Positions 13,053 to 22,338 of a DNA stretch of 64,000 nucleotides are shown piece by piece (the stretch's first letter is position 1; each line of letters begins with the position of its first letter). The notes under the pieces were generated by a model, which was not told the origin of the DNA, searched no databases, and was given only the letters and a program-made list of their open reading frames with translations. The DNA is from Ensifer sp. IC3342 (lineage in GTDB: Bacteria > Pseudomonadota > Alphaproteobacteria > Rhizobiales > Rhizobiaceae): positions 186,001 to 250,000 of the forward strand of contig NZ_JADYVE010000006.1 in the NCBI RefSeq assembly GCF_020193655.1. The letters are read 5' to 3'. A program made the translations under genes and the position numbers.

Positions 13053-14039
13053 TCAAGAGGTCGGCTCGGAGGAATTGGCGGCCGGACCGGTGCGCGGCGT
13101 TGACTGGCGCGGCCGAGGCGAGCTTGGCGGCTGGCCATCGCCGAAGACTTCCCTGGCGATGGCGCCGATGCCGCCGAGCGAGCCTATCAGCGAGGAGGCC
13201 TCCATCGGCATCAGCACGATCTTCTGATTGTTCGCCGTGCCGATCGAAGCGAGCGCCTCTGTGTACTTCTGTGCGACGAAATAGTTGATCGCCTGCACGT
13301 CGCCGGCGGCGATCGCTTCGGATACCATGCGGGTAGCCTTGGCTTCAGCCTCCGCCAGGCGCTCGCGCGCCTCCGCCTCTCGATAGGCGGCTTCGCGCTG
13401 GCCCTCGGCCTCAAGGATTGCCGATTGCTTGGCGCCCTCGGCGCGCAGGATCTGCGCGTTGCGGGCGCCTTCCGCCTCCAGCACCTGCGCGCGCTTCTCG
13501 CGTTCCGCCTTCATCTGCCGGGCCATGGCCTCGACCAGGTCGGTCGGCGGCGCGATGTCCTTGATCTCGACGCGGGTGATCTTGATGCCCCAGGGATTGG
13601 CGGCCTCGTCGACGACGCGGAGCAGCCGGTCGTTGATCGTGTCGCGATTGGAAAGCAACTCGTCGAGATCCATCGAACCCATCACCGATCGGATGTTGGT
13701 CATCGTCAGGTTGAGGAGGGCATTTTCGAGATGGGCGACCTGATAGGCGGCCTGGGCAGGGTTCAGCACCTGGTAAAAGGCGACCGCATCCGCCGACACG
13801 CTGGCGTTGTCCTTGGTGATGACCTCCTGGGTCGGCACGTCGAGAACCTGCTCCATCACGTTCATCTTCGCCCCGATGCGATCGATGAACGGAACGATGA
13901 GGTTTAGCCCCGGCTCCATGGTCTTTGTGTAGCGCCCGAAACGCTCGACCGTATAGCGATAGCCCTGCGGCACCGTCTTGATCCCGGCAAAGAGCACCAG
14001 GATGACGAGAACGACGAATGCGATGACTGCGATATCCAT
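13053..14039 (-). CDS. SPFH/stomatin-like membrane protein (QmcA type)
   Basis: This 328-residue protein starts with one membrane anchor (IAVIAFVVLVILVLFAGIK). An SPFH/band-7 domain follows (VPQGYRYTVERFGRYTKTMEPGLN... to about 190), then a long Glu/Ala-rich coiled coil (EAEGARNAQILRAEGAKQSA), typical of oligomerising stomatins. It ends in a Pro-rich tail. I chose MDIAVIAF at 14039 because it begins the anchor; the 41 residues before it look non-coding. It forms an operon with nfeD. The role is in membrane organisation or quality control; no substrate can be inferred. Confidence 0.9.
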   Translation of the reverse strand: MDIAVIAFVVLVILVLFAGIKTVPQGYRYTVERFGRYTKTMEPGLNLIVPFIDRIGAKMNVMEQVLDVPTQEVITKDNASVSADAVAFYQVLNPAQAAYQVAHLENALLNLTMTNIRSVMGSMDLDELLSNRDTINDRLLRVVDEAANPWGIKITRVEIKDIAPPTDLVEAMARQMKAEREKRAQVLEAEGARNAQILRAEGAKQSAILEAEGQREAAYREAEARERLAEAEAKATRMVSEAIAAGDVQAINYFVAQKYTEALASIGTANNQKIVLMPMEASSLIGSLGGIGAIAREVFGDGQPPSSPRPRQSTPRTGPAANSSEPTS

Positions 14040-14182
14040 GCCGCCCAAGGACAACTCCCCTTTTTTTTGCAACTCCAACGTTTGGAGTGCGCCCGAATTA
14101 TCAGGTGGCGATTCTCTGGAATATTTCAAGCGGCGGGCCGTCCGGTACTCCTGGATCCGCAATCGGTCCCATCAGGGTGGGC

Positions 14183-15223
14183 CTAGAGCCAACCCTCAAG
14201 CTCGCGGCGGACGACGTGGTTGAGCACCGCCATGCCCTCGGCGCTGTCATTCAGGCAGGGGATATGTGCAAATTTCTCGCCGCCATTGTGGTGGAAGCTT
14301 TCGGCGGCCTGGCCGGCGATTTCCTCCAGCGTCTCCAGGCAGTCGGAGACGAAACCGGGGTTGACGACGGCAAGGCGCTTGACGCCGTCCTTCGCCAGCT
14401 TCTCAACGGTTTTGTCCGTGTATGGCTGCAGCCATTCTTCCGGTCCGAAGCGGGACTGGAAGGTAACTTGCAGCTTGTCCTCCGGCCAGCCGAGCTTCGC
14501 GCGCAGCAGCCGTGCGGTCTCCTGGCATTGGAGATAATAGGGATCGCCCTTATCGGAATAGCTCTTCGGAATGCCGTGGAAGGAGGCGAGCACGACTTCC
14601 GGCTCCCAGTCGAGTGTCGCAAGATGCTTGCAGATCGAGGCGACGAGCGCATCGATGTAGACCGGGTCGCCAGGATAGGCTGGGACGGTGCGCAACGCCG
14701 GCTGCCAGCGCATCTTCAGCAAGGCCTCGAACGCCTTGTCGTTGACCGTGGCGGTCGTGGCCGCGGCATATTGTGGATAAAGCGGGAAAACGAGGACGCG
14801 ATCGCAACCTTCCTGCTGCAGCGCCTCCATGCGCGAAGCGATGGACGGTTGCCCATAGCGCATCGCCCAGTCGACCACGACCTCCGGCCGATCGGCAAAG
14901 GCCTTCGCCATCAGTTCGGCCTGGTTGCGGGTGTAGGTGCGCAGCCAGCTTTCGTTGCGTTCCTTGTTCCAGATCACCTCGTAGGCCTTGCCGACCTTTC
15001 CGGGGCGAGTGTTGAGCACGATGCCGTAGAGGATCGGATACCAGTAAAGACGCGACCATTCGATGACGCGGCGGTCGCTCAGGAACTCCTTGAGGTAGCG
15101 ACGCATGGAGGCGTAGTCGGTGCCATCAGGGGTGCCGAGATTGACAAGCAGCACGCCGATCTTCCCGGATTTCAAGGCAGTTTGGTCGGTGCTCGGTTCG
15201 GCATATGTCATCTCGGTCCTCAT
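14183..15223 (-). CDS. hemH: Ferrochelatase
   Basis: This 346-residue enzyme inserts Fe2+ into protoporphyrin IX, the last step of heme synthesis. Family motifs include VLLVNLGTPDGTDYASMRRY near residues 22-41, the central LLFSAHGIPxxx-equivalent VLASFHGIPKSYSDKGDPY with the catalytic His, and the C-terminal PGFVSDCLETLEEI. GGAAAGG lies a few bases before the ATG at 15223, and the resulting length is normal for the family. A strong terminator of the upstream nucleotidase gene lies 43 bp before the start, so hemH probably has its own promoter or depends on read-through. Confidence 0.95.
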   Translation of the reverse strand: MRTEMTYAEPSTDQTALKSGKIGVLLVNLGTPDGTDYASMRRYLKEFLSDRRVIEWSRLYWYPILYGIVLNTRPGKVGKAYEVIWNKERNESWLRTYTRNQAELMAKAFADRPEVVVDWAMRYGQPSIASRMEALQQEGCDRVLVFPLYPQYAAATTATVNDKAFEALLKMRWQPALRTVPAYPGDPVYIDALVASICKHLATLDWEPEVVLASFHGIPKSYSDKGDPYYLQCQETARLLRAKLGWPEDKLQVTFQSRFGPEEWLQPYTDKTVEKLAKDGVKRLAVVNPGFVSDCLETLEEIAGQAAESFHHNGGEKFAHIPCLNDSAEGMAVLNHVVRRELEGWL

Positions 15224-15265
15224 GGGCGCCTTTCCATTGCCGGCGCCTTCGGTTTCAAACTCTTC

Positions 15266-15301
15266 TAAAAAGAAAAACCGGCGCGGGGAAGTCCGCGCCG
15301 G
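15266..15301 (-). terminator. Rho-independent terminator of the nucleotidase gene
   Basis: On the minus strand, CCGGCGCGG-(6 nt)-CCGCGCCGG is followed by TTTTTCTTTTT. The 9-bp GC stem with a T tract begins 24 bp after the stop codon. Confidence 0.93.
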
Positions 15302-15325
15302 CCGATCGGTCAGAGGCAAATTGTC

Positions 15326-17182
15326 TTACTTGGGCGGAATTGCCAGCTCGCGGCCAATTTCGAGCCGGCGCGGCGCGGGCTCGCCGTTGGCTTCGGAGAT
15401 CTTCTGCCAAAGAACGCCGTTGCCATAGTAGGACTCGGCGAGGTCCCAAAGCGTGTCACCCCTGGCGATGACATGCTTTTGCGGCCCAGCAGCCGCGGTC
15501 TCGGTTGAAGGCTGCGCCGGTGCGGCCGCAGTGCCCTCCGCCGGTTTCGTCTCGGTTGCCGTTGCCCCTGCTGCCGCGGCGACTTCCGTGATGCGGCCAT
15601 CGGTATAGGGCTTGAACGGCTGGTGCGCCGCGAGATAGTCGGCGAGCACGGTCTCCAGCCCCGGCCCATAATCGTAGGCGTTCTCACCCTTGGTTTTGAA
15701 GACGGCATAACCGTCGCCGCCGCCGCGCATGAAATTGTTGCTGACGAGCGAATAGGTCTTTTCCGGGTCGAGTGGGGCGAAGGCCTCGCCCTCTTTTACC
15801 TCGACAGAGACGAGCCGGCTGCCCGCCGGCTTGGAGCGCTCGAAGGAATATTTGAGGCCGGCTACCTGCGGGAAACGCCCGCCGCCCTCGTCGACCTGGC
15901 TGAGGCCGTTTTCCAGTGCGGCGCGGATGTCGGCGCCCTTCAACTGGAAGGTCGACAGCGTGTTCTGGAAGGGAAGCACCGTGATCACTTCGCCCATCGT
16001 CACATCTCCGCCGTCGATCGAGGCGCGCAGGCCGCCGCCGTTGGTGATGGCGATCGTGACACCCTGACCCTTCACGCGGTCGAGCATGGCGTCGGCCACC
16101 AGCGTGCCCATTTCGCATTCCTTGGCGCGGCAATTCTCACGCGAGCCGTCGATCGGGGTCTCGGTCTTGGCGATGACCTTGGTTCTCAGCTCTTCGATCG
16201 GCTTGGCGAGCTCCTTGATACGTGCAAGCACCGCTTCGTCGGGCTTTACCGACGAGTCGATGAGAATCGGATCGCCATTGGCAGCCTTGACTACGCCGCT
16301 GTCATCGAAGGTGACGACGAGGTCACCGAGATATTTGCTATAGGACCCGGCCTGCACCACCGGCACCTTGTAGCCGCCGGGATTGTCGACCATGGTCGGA
16401 TAGGGGCCTTCCGCCTTCTCGTCGGTATTCGACAACAGACTGTGGGAGTGGCCGCCGACGACGACGTCGACGTCCGGGATCTTGGCAATCGCAGCGAGGT
16501 CGCGCGGGTAGCCGACATGGGTCAGCGCGATGATCTTGTTGACGCCTTGTTTCTTGAGTTCCTCGACGGCACTCGTAATCGTCGCGACATCTTCACCGAT
16601 CAGAATGTCCGGTCCGGGAGAGGCAAGTTCGGGCGTATCGTTGGCGACCGCGCCGACGATACCGATCTTCTGCCCGCCGACATCGAGCACGATGGAAGGC
16701 TTGATGCGGTCGCCGATCTTCGACTTGTAGCTCGGGAGCACATTGGCGGTTACGACCGGGAAGGTGACCTTGTCGAGGAAGCTCGCGAGCCCGTCTTCGC
16801 TTTCATCGAATTCGTGGTTGCCGACGGTCATCGCGTCGAACTTCATCAGGTTCAGGAATTCCGCTTCCGCCGCTCCCTTGTAGGTCGTGAAGAAGAGCGA
16901 GCCCTGGAAATTGTCCCCGGCATTGAGCAGCAGCATGTTCTTGCCCGTCAACTCCTGCCGTTTCTGCTCGATTAGCGACTTCAGGCGGGCGACGCCACCA
17001 AAGCACTCGTTCTTGCTTTCGTCTTCCGCCGAGCAGGTCGAATCGAACTTGTTGATCGACTCGATGCGGGAGTGGAGATCGTTGATGTGCAGGATGTTCA
17101 ATTCATAATCGGCAAAGGCGGCGCCCGAAGAAAGGGCAAGAATAGACGCGGTCATGAGGCCGGTCCGTATATGTCTGATCAT
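15326..17182 (-). CDS. Exported bifunctional 5'-nucleotidase/metallophosphatase with C-terminal LysM domain
   Basis: This 618-residue protein has a signal peptide (ALSSGAAFA) and a two-domain UshA-like 5'-nucleotidase: metallophosphatase motifs LHINDLHSR and GNHEFD, then a 5_nucleotid_C domain (AITNGGGLRASIDGGDVTMGE, NNFMRGGGDGYAVF). An Ala/Thr/Pro linker leads to a C-terminal LysM (HVIARGDTLWDLAESYYGNG). It probably hydrolyses extracytoplasmic nucleotides while held to peptidoglycan. GGGAG lies before the ATG at 17182; the upstream open frame to 17332 runs into intergenic sequence. LysM fusion is unusual for this family but continuous in frame. Confidence 0.92.
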   Translation of the reverse strand: MIRHIRTGLMTASILALSSGAAFADYELNILHINDLHSRIESINKFDSTCSAEDESKNECFGGVARLKSLIEQKRQELTGKNMLLLNAGDNFQGSLFFTTYKGAAEAEFLNLMKFDAMTVGNHEFDESEDGLASFLDKVTFPVVTANVLPSYKSKIGDRIKPSIVLDVGGQKIGIVGAVANDTPELASPGPDILIGEDVATITSAVEELKKQGVNKIIALTHVGYPRDLAAIAKIPDVDVVVGGHSHSLLSNTDEKAEGPYPTMVDNPGGYKVPVVQAGSYSKYLGDLVVTFDDSGVVKAANGDPILIDSSVKPDEAVLARIKELAKPIEELRTKVIAKTETPIDGSRENCRAKECEMGTLVADAMLDRVKGQGVTIAITNGGGLRASIDGGDVTMGEVITVLPFQNTLSTFQLKGADIRAALENGLSQVDEGGGRFPQVAGLKYSFERSKPAGSRLVSVEVKEGEAFAPLDPEKTYSLVSNNFMRGGGDGYAVFKTKGENAYDYGPGLETVLADYLAAHQPFKPYTDGRITEVAAAAGATATETKPAEGTAAAPAQPSTETAAAGPQKHVIARGDTLWDLAESYYGNGVLWQKISEANGEPAPRRLEIGRELAIPPK

Positions 17183-17490
17183 GATGCTCTCCCGTTCTGC
17201 CTGTGGATTTCCGATCGATTGTGAACCCGCTCGGAAATGCTCGATCCCCTGACCGAGGTGGCGTGCCGGATGTTTCCACCAGTTGCGGCCGACTTCAAGC
17301 GCTAAAGCCGCTCTTTCTTCGCCGGATTCCAACTACAGCGCCGCGCGTCCGATCGGACGCGCAAAAGGTCGCTGCAGCACTTTGAATTGCTGCATGATTT
17401 TGCCCTTAAATCGAATTCCCATTTAAGGAATCATGCAGTGGGTTAAGCCGGCTGCCGAACGACGCGATGGGTCTGCGATGGCTCCCCTGC
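17183..17490. other. 308-bp intergenic region dominated by an R1 element
   Basis: This lies between the start of the nucleotidase gene and the stop of the GFA gene, both on the minus strand. About 105 bp is a full-length R1 element (17333-17438). The remainder should contain the nucleotidase promoter, but I see no clear boxes and no small gene. Confidence 0.6.
17333..17438 (+). repeat. RIME-type element R1 (full length)
   Basis: Hairpin 1 runs from CTACAGCGCCGCGCGTCC to GGACGCGC...GCTGCAG. Hairpin 2 runs from CTGCATGATTTTGCCCTTAA to ATTTAAGGAATCATGCAG. The two-palindrome, roughly 105-bp layout matches the Rhizobium intergenic mosaic element described in the literature as RIME1. Confidence 0.85.
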
Positions 17491-17898
17491 CTACAGATGC
17501 CGCACTTCGGCGGGTGCCTCTCCCCAGTTGTCATTGCGGCCGTCGTAGTAGGTGACCGGCGCCGCCATCAGCTCGTCGATGTCGACGCCGCCGAGGCATG
17601 CGATATTAATGTTGAAGTATGGAGCCCCCGTCATGTTCGGGACGCCGATGCGCTCAAAAGGGTGCACACCGCAATGCTTGCAGAAGAGGTGATGGGCGAC
17701 CTTGTTCTTCCCCTGAAAATCCGTCAGTTCGCTCTCGCCTTCGATGAGACGAAAAGCCTCCGGCCTCACGCGAACGGACCATAGGCGCATCTTCGTGCAA
17801 ATGGAGCAATTGCACTTTCCGGTGCCGAGACTGATGTCCAGGTCGGCCTCGAAGCGAATTGCGCCGCAATGGCAGCTTCCCGTGTAGGTCTTCAGCAT
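17491..17898 (-). CDS. GFA (glutathione-dependent formaldehyde-activating-like) family protein
   Basis: This 135-residue zinc-binding Mss4-like protein has the N-terminal motif GSCHCGAIRFE, then CNCSIC and a later CKHCGVHPF, which together supply the cysteine zinc ligands. The family includes Gfa, but most small members have no proven formaldehyde activity, so the substrate is left open. The start at 17898 gives the usual MLKTYTGSCHCG beginning. The preceding minus-strand gene ends at 18013 with its own terminator, so this gene is probably transcribed separately. Confidence 0.85.
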   Translation of the reverse strand: MLKTYTGSCHCGAIRFEADLDISLGTGKCNCSICTKMRLWSVRVRPEAFRLIEGESELTDFQGKNKVAHHLFCKHCGVHPFERIGVPNMTGAPYFNINIACLGGVDIDELMAAPVTYYDGRNDNWGEAPAEVRHL

Positions 17899-17942
17899 CG
17901 TCTTCTCGGAATGGAATGAGGGTTTTCATCGTCAAACATGAC

Positions 17943-17966
17943 AAAAGGCCCGCGCTTTGGCGGGCC
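17943..17966 (-). terminator. Terminator of the Omp10-like gene
   Basis: On the minus strand, GGCCCGC-(6 nt)-GCGGGCC is followed by TTTTGT. It starts 46 bp after the stop codon. Confidence 0.85.
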
Positions 17967-18012
17967 CTCGTCGTATCGCCAGGATGTGGACGGGGACATT
18001 GTCGTGCCCGCT

Positions 18013-18378
18013 TCAGCCGCGGCGGGTAAGAGAGAATTGAGCGCCGGAATCGGTGGTGCAGTTCAGCTGCGTCGGCGTAACGAGCGCGCAGTTGACCTTC
18101 GACTGGGTGTTGCGCACCAGTGACGTCATGCTGATTTCGACGAGCGTCGGGCTGACATTTACGTAGTTGCCGGAAGCGAGCAGCTGGTTTGTGTCGGTTG
18201 TCCGTGTCGAGAACGTCCCGCCGGCAAAGGTGGAAACGATGCCGTTCGGATCGACCCAAGCGCCCTCGACGCCGGCCGCCTGGCGCTGCGGTGGTCCGCC
18301 CATTTCCCGTGGCGACGACTGACATGATGCCAGCGCTGCCGCGGCGGCCAGAAGGGTCGGAATGGCGAAAGGCTTCAT
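18013..18378 (-). CDS. omp10: Outer-membrane lipoprotein of the Omp10 family
   Basis: This 121-residue protein has a lipoprotein signal with lipobox L-A-S-Cys19. The body strongly resembles Brucella Omp10: GSWVDPNGI-type segment ([16 protein letters not shown]), [15 protein letters not shown], and a near-terminal [15 protein letters not shown] with two cysteines, ending FSLTRRG. The start at 18378 ([10 protein letters not shown]) is chosen because it gives a correct signal; the open frame further upstream is not signal-like. It is expected to be acylated and anchored in the outer membrane. The molecular function is unknown, though in Brucella it is a surface antigen. Confidence 0.9.
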   Translation of the reverse strand: MKPFAIPTLLAAAAALASCQSSPREMGGPPQRQAAGVEGAWVDPNGIVSTFAGGTFSTRTTDTNQLLASGNYVNVSPTLVEISMTSLVRNTQSKVNCALVTPTQLNCTTDSGAQFSLTRRG

Positions 18379-18594
18379 TGGCGTTTTCTCCCGCGTCTTG
18401 CCTTGGCGGTTTCGTTTTGCGCGCGAAACCATGCCGCGATCATGAGTTGAAAGCAAGAGCGTCACTGAAATCTCGGCGATTTTGGGCTCATTCGCGCCAG
18501 GTCGTAAACATGATCGATTCTAAGATGTTAGAGCGCGATTCCCTCTTTCGGGACGGTTGGGTTCATCCTGTGGTGCAACCCTGTCACGGTAACG

Positions 18595-18624
18595 AAAAGG
18601 CCCGAAGCAGGTATGCTCCGGGCC
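18595..18624 (-). terminator. Terminator of the homospermidine synthase gene
   Basis: On the minus strand a stem of GGCCCGGAGCA with TGCTTCGGGCC (one mismatch) is followed by TTTTCG. It begins about 30 bp after the stop codon. Confidence 0.85.
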
Positions 18625-18653
18625 GTAATTTTGAAACTTATCTGCCGCAGTTT

Positions 18654-20105
18654 TTAGCGGAAGAGGATGTTCCGGAACTGCCACGGATCCTTGGTGTCGA
18701 GGTCTTCCGGGAACAGGCCCGGACGGCCCTCAAGCGGCGTCCAGTCGGTGTAGTGACCTTCGACCGGGCCGAGATAGGGAAGCTGCACTTCCAGGCAGCG
18801 CTTGTAGTCCATCTCGTCGGCTTCGACGATGCCCGCCTTCGGGTTCTCGAGCGCCCAGACCATGCCGGCGAGAACGGCGCTCGTCACCTGCAGGCCGGTG
18901 GCATTCTGATAGGGCGCGATCCGCCGGGTCTCTTCCAGCGACAGGCGCGAGCCATACCAGTAGGCGTTCTTGTCATGACCGTAGAGCAGGACGCCGAGTT
19001 CATCGATGCCGTCAACGAGTTCGTTTTCGTCGAGCACGTGGTGCACAGGCTGCGCATTGCCGCCATTGCCAAACATCTCGTGCAGCGAGAGCACGGCGTC
19101 GTTGTTTGGGTGATAGGCATAGTGGCAGGTTGGGCGGTAGATGACTTCGCCGTCCTTGCCATTAACGGTGAAGAAGTCGGCAATCGAGATCGACTCGTTG
19201 TGCGTAACGAGGAAGCCGTACTGCGGGCCGGGCGTCGGGCACCAGGTGCGGACACGCGTGTTTGCACCCGGCTGTTCCAGATAGATCGCCGCCTTGCAGC
19301 CTTTCTTGTGCTTCTTGGCGTTCTTCGGCATCCAGTTTTCGTGCGTGCCCCAGCCGAGTTCGGCCGGCTGCAGGCCTTCGGAAATGAAGCCTTCGACGGA
19401 CCAGGTGTTCCAGAAGACGTCGAGCGGCTTGGGTTTCTTGCTGCGCTGTGTGTCGCGCTCGGCGATATGGATGCCCTTGACGCCCGCCTTCTTCATCAGC
19501 TTCGCCCAGCCTTCGCGGTCGTCCTGATGCGGTTCCTCATATTTCAGGCCGAGATCGTCGGCAAGGTTGAGGAGCGCCTTCTTGACGAACCAGGAGACCA
19601 TGCCCGGGTTGGCGCCGCAGGTCGAAACCGCGGTGGTGCCGCCCGGGTTCTTCTGCTTTTCCTTACGCACCGTCTCGCGCAGCGCATAGTTGGTGCGTGC
19701 GGCGTTGTCCATTTCGGTGTTGAAGTAGAAACCGAGCCAGGGTTCCACGACCGTGTCGATGTAGAGGACATCGAGCTTGCGGCACAGCTTCATGAGATCG
19801 AGCGAGGACGTGTCGACGGAGAGATTGACACAGAAGCCTTGTCCCCCGCCCTCGGTCAGCAGCGGCTTCAAGAGTTCCTTGTAGTTGTCCTTGGTCACGT
19901 AAGCCTTGACGTGACGCACGCCATGGCGCTCGAAAATCTCCGTGTCCTTGGCGTCTTCGCGCGGTTCGACCACAATCAACCGGTTCTTGTCGTATTTGAA
20001 GTGGCGTTCGATCAGCGGCAAGGTGCCGTGGCCGATCGAGCCGAAACCGATCATGACGATCGGGCCGGTAATCTCACCATAAACCGGATAAGTGGTATCT
20101 GCCAT
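18654..20105 (-). CDS. hss: Homospermidine synthase
   Basis: This 483-residue NAD-dependent enzyme forms sym-homospermidine from putrescine (two putrescines, or putrescine plus spermidine), the main triamine of rhizobia. The N-terminal Rossmann motif is MIGFGSIGHGTLPLIERH. Recognisable conserved stretches are DTVVEPWLGFYF and ACNPGxxS-like TCGANPGMVSWF. Length matches the family. The gene appears monocistronic, with a terminator just after it and about 240 bp of non-coding DNA before it. The start ATG at 20105 is preceded by AGGAGA. Confidence 0.95.
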   Translation of the reverse strand: MADTTYPVYGEITGPIVMIGFGSIGHGTLPLIERHFKYDKNRLIVVEPREDAKDTEIFERHGVRHVKAYVTKDNYKELLKPLLTEGGGQGFCVNLSVDTSSLDLMKLCRKLDVLYIDTVVEPWLGFYFNTEMDNAARTNYALRETVRKEKQKNPGGTTAVSTCGANPGMVSWFVKKALLNLADDLGLKYEEPHQDDREGWAKLMKKAGVKGIHIAERDTQRSKKPKPLDVFWNTWSVEGFISEGLQPAELGWGTHENWMPKNAKKHKKGCKAAIYLEQPGANTRVRTWCPTPGPQYGFLVTHNESISIADFFTVNGKDGEVIYRPTCHYAYHPNNDAVLSLHEMFGNGGNAQPVHHVLDENELVDGIDELGVLLYGHDKNAYWYGSRLSLEETRRIAPYQNATGLQVTSAVLAGMVWALENPKAGIVEADEMDYKRCLEVQLPYLGPVEGHYTDWTPLEGRPGLFPEDLDTKDPWQFRNILFR

Positions 20106-20187
20106 TTTGGTCTTCTCCTGAGGACATCCCTGTGAGGTTGGTTGAAATGCGCGGAAAACGGGCGTTTGAGTCTCTGTTCAAGCCAGG

Positions 20188-20234
20188 AGCGCCCGCGCGT
20201 TCGATGAACGCGCCGAGGGCGCTGAAACACTGCA
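20188..20234 (+). repeat. Degenerate R1-like hairpin
   Basis: AGCGCCCGCGCGTTCGATGA followed by ACGCGCCGAGGGCGCT keeps the shape of R1 hairpin 1 but has diverged in sequence. It lies in the 242-bp gap upstream of hss. Confidence 0.4.
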
Positions 20235-20347
20235 GTTCCAGAGTGTCTTGCCCGCTTTCAGGTGAAATCGCTGAAAGCGGATGCTCTAGAGCATAGTTTC
20301 CTGTCACAATAAAGGGCGGCCCCGTCAACCTCGACTTGAGACTTTGC

Positions 20348-21226
20348 TTAACCGGCAATCGCCAGCAAGCCCGCGATCAGAGCCTCCCGCTTACTCACAA
20401 GCCCCTTGTATGCGGTCTGCGGCAGCGTCAGTTCGCGCAGTTGGGCGACGAAGGATCGGGCAAGCGCTGCCGCATCCGGTCGGCTTCTGAGCGCGGCAAG
20501 CGGGTCGGAATAGATGCGGATCGTGAAGACGATCGCACCGGTTTCCGGCAGTTTGCGAAGCGTCTGGCGCTCGATGCGGATGAAGGTGCCGTCTTCGGAA
20601 AGTGACACCGCCTCGGCATCAACTCCTTCGGATTTCGACTTCGGCAGATGCAGCGCGCCGTCGACGTTGATCGCCCAGTTGAAGCGTTCGACGAAACGTC
20701 CGGGTGAAAGATTGTCGAACATGCGCGTGATGAGTTCGGCATTGCGCGTGCCCTGGCCGAAGCCGGGAACAGGCGCATGAATCTCGTGCATCGCCCGGCC
20801 GAATTTCTCCGCGAGCGACCAGGACGATGGAAAGGCGACATAGGCCGCGGCAAGTCGCCAATCGCCATCCTTGCGCTGCATGATCACAAGGTCGTCTTGA
20901 ATCAGCGAGCCGGCGGTGACGAGAGCGGCATCGCCGGCAAGCGGCACCCGGCGCTTGCCGGCGACCATCGCGTCGCCTTCGCGCCGGTAGAGCGCCGGAT
21001 ACCGGTCGGGCAGGTATTCGGCGAGCACATTCAGGAGTTCGCCCTGCGCAGGCTCCGTTCCGGTCTCGGCAACGAAAATGCTCTCGCGCATGGAGGCGAG
21101 CAGTCGCGCCTTTTCATCGAGATAGAACTCAAGCGCATCATCCGGTTCAATCCACCGATCGGGATCGAGCTGGACAAGCCCGATCGTGAAGGGTTTTGAC
21201 GAGCCGTCGTATGGGGTGTGCTTCAT
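20348..21226 (-). CDS. DUF3445 protein (heme-dependent oxidative N-demethylase-like)
   Basis: This 292-residue cytoplasmic protein is of the DUF3445 family, related to the heme-binding subunit of HODM-type N-demethylases. Typical segments are YDGSSKPFTIGLVQLDPDRW, DLVIMQRKDGDWRLAAAYVA, FPSSWSLAEKFGRAMHEIHAPVP (with the conserved IHxPVP) and IRIERQTLRKLPETGAIVFT. I take MKHTPYDG at 21226 as the start. It has no partner oxidase subunit nearby, so substrate and activity are uncertain. It is divergent from the GGDEF gene across a 155-bp gap that should hold both promoters. Confidence 0.8.
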   Translation of the reverse strand: MKHTPYDGSSKPFTIGLVQLDPDRWIEPDDALEFYLDEKARLLASMRESIFVAETGTEPAQGELLNVLAEYLPDRYPALYRREGDAMVAGKRRVPLAGDAALVTAGSLIQDDLVIMQRKDGDWRLAAAYVAFPSSWSLAEKFGRAMHEIHAPVPGFGQGTRNAELITRMFDNLSPGRFVERFNWAINVDGALHLPKSKSEGVDAEAVSLSEDGTFIRIERQTLRKLPETGAIVFTIRIYSDPLAALRSRPDAAALARSFVAQLRELTLPQTAYKGLVSKREALIAGLLAIAG

Positions 21227-21381
21227 GCTGGAGAACCGGAAGACTTCGCCACTTAACCATATTTCCCTTCCATTGGCATGGTGGGCATTCGGCCACAAGC
21301 GATTCGTGTTATACCTCTTGCGCGTGTATATTCTTGCTGTAATTGCATTTCCCTAATGCGTCTGCCCGGAGGGATTGAGAT

Positions 21382-22338
21382 TTGACCGTGATTGGCGACC
21401 ATCTCCGGACCTTGATGGAACTGGAGGCCCGATCGCCCGTATTGATCGCGCTTTATGATCAGCAGGACCGTTTGTGTTTTGCCAACGATGCATTTCGCGC
21501 CGCCTATAATCTCGCTCCGGATGACTTTCCGACCTGGGCCGATCTGATGCGGCGCAACTATGCCTGCGGCAAGGGCACGGTCGTGAAGACGGACGACATC
21601 GAAGCCTGGATCGCGGCCACGGTTCATCGGCGCGGCAAGGTCCCGTTTCGTGCGCTTGAAACCGACCTTCATGACGGCCGCTGGCTGTGGATGACCGAGA
21701 CGGTCGACGCCAATGGCTTCATGCTCTGCATCGCTGTCGATATTACCAGTATACGCGCCGAGGAACGCGAGCTGCGGCAGGACCGCGATTTCGCGGTGCG
21801 TGCATCGCAGGTGGACGAGCTCACCAGCGTGCCGAACCGGCGCTACACGATGGACAGACTTACCGACTTCATCGCAAACTGCACCGGCAATCCGGACATG
21901 TGGGGTTGCGTGGCGATCATCGACATCGATTACTTCAAGGCGATCAACGATCGCTATGGCCACCAGCGCGGCGATGAAGTGCTGCTCGATTTCGCGCGGC
22001 AGATGCAGGGTGTCGTCCGCCGCTCAGATTGTTTCGGCCGAATCGGCGGCGAGGAGTTCATGCTGATCCTGCCCGACACGACGGTCAGCGAAAGCCATCT
22101 CATCCTCGACCGGATACTGGACAAGGTGCGTAGCGCCCGTCCGCTCTCGAACATCCCGGAGTTCTACTACACCTGCTCAGTGGGGCTTGCGGAATACCGT
22201 GACGGCGACACGGTCAACGACATCTATGCCCGCGCGGACGAAGCCCTCTATCTTGCCAAGCGCGAAGGGCGCGACCGCGTGAGGCGCTATACGCTCGCAG
22301 GCTCAGATCCCGAGTTTCGCCCGGACCAGACCTCGTAG
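21382..22338 (+). CDS. Diguanylate cyclase with N-terminal PAS domain
   Basis: This 318-residue cytoplasmic protein has a PAS-like sensor domain at about residues 15-130 (LYDQQDRLCFANDAFRAAYN), a short helical linker and a GGDEF domain. The active site reads GGEEF, so synthesis of cyclic di-GMP is expected. RRSD precedes it by five residues, giving a product-inhibition I-site (RxxD). There is no membrane segment. The TTG at 21382 is the favoured start because GGAGGG (21368-21373) is 8 nt away. Its 3' end overlaps the pabC-like gene by 36 bp, tail to tail. Confidence 0.9.
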   Translation: MTVIGDHLRTLMELEARSPVLIALYDQQDRLCFANDAFRAAYNLAPDDFPTWADLMRRNYACGKGTVVKTDDIEAWIAATVHRRGKVPFRALETDLHDGRWLWMTETVDANGFMLCIAVDITSIRAEERELRQDRDFAVRASQVDELTSVPNRRYTMDRLTDFIANCTGNPDMWGCVAIIDIDYFKAINDRYGHQRGDEVLLDFARQMQGVVRRSDCFGRIGGEEFMLILPDTTVSESHLILDRILDKVRSARPLSNIPEFYYTCSVGLAEYRDGDTVNDIYARADEALYLAKREGRDRVRRYTLAGSDPEFRPDQTS

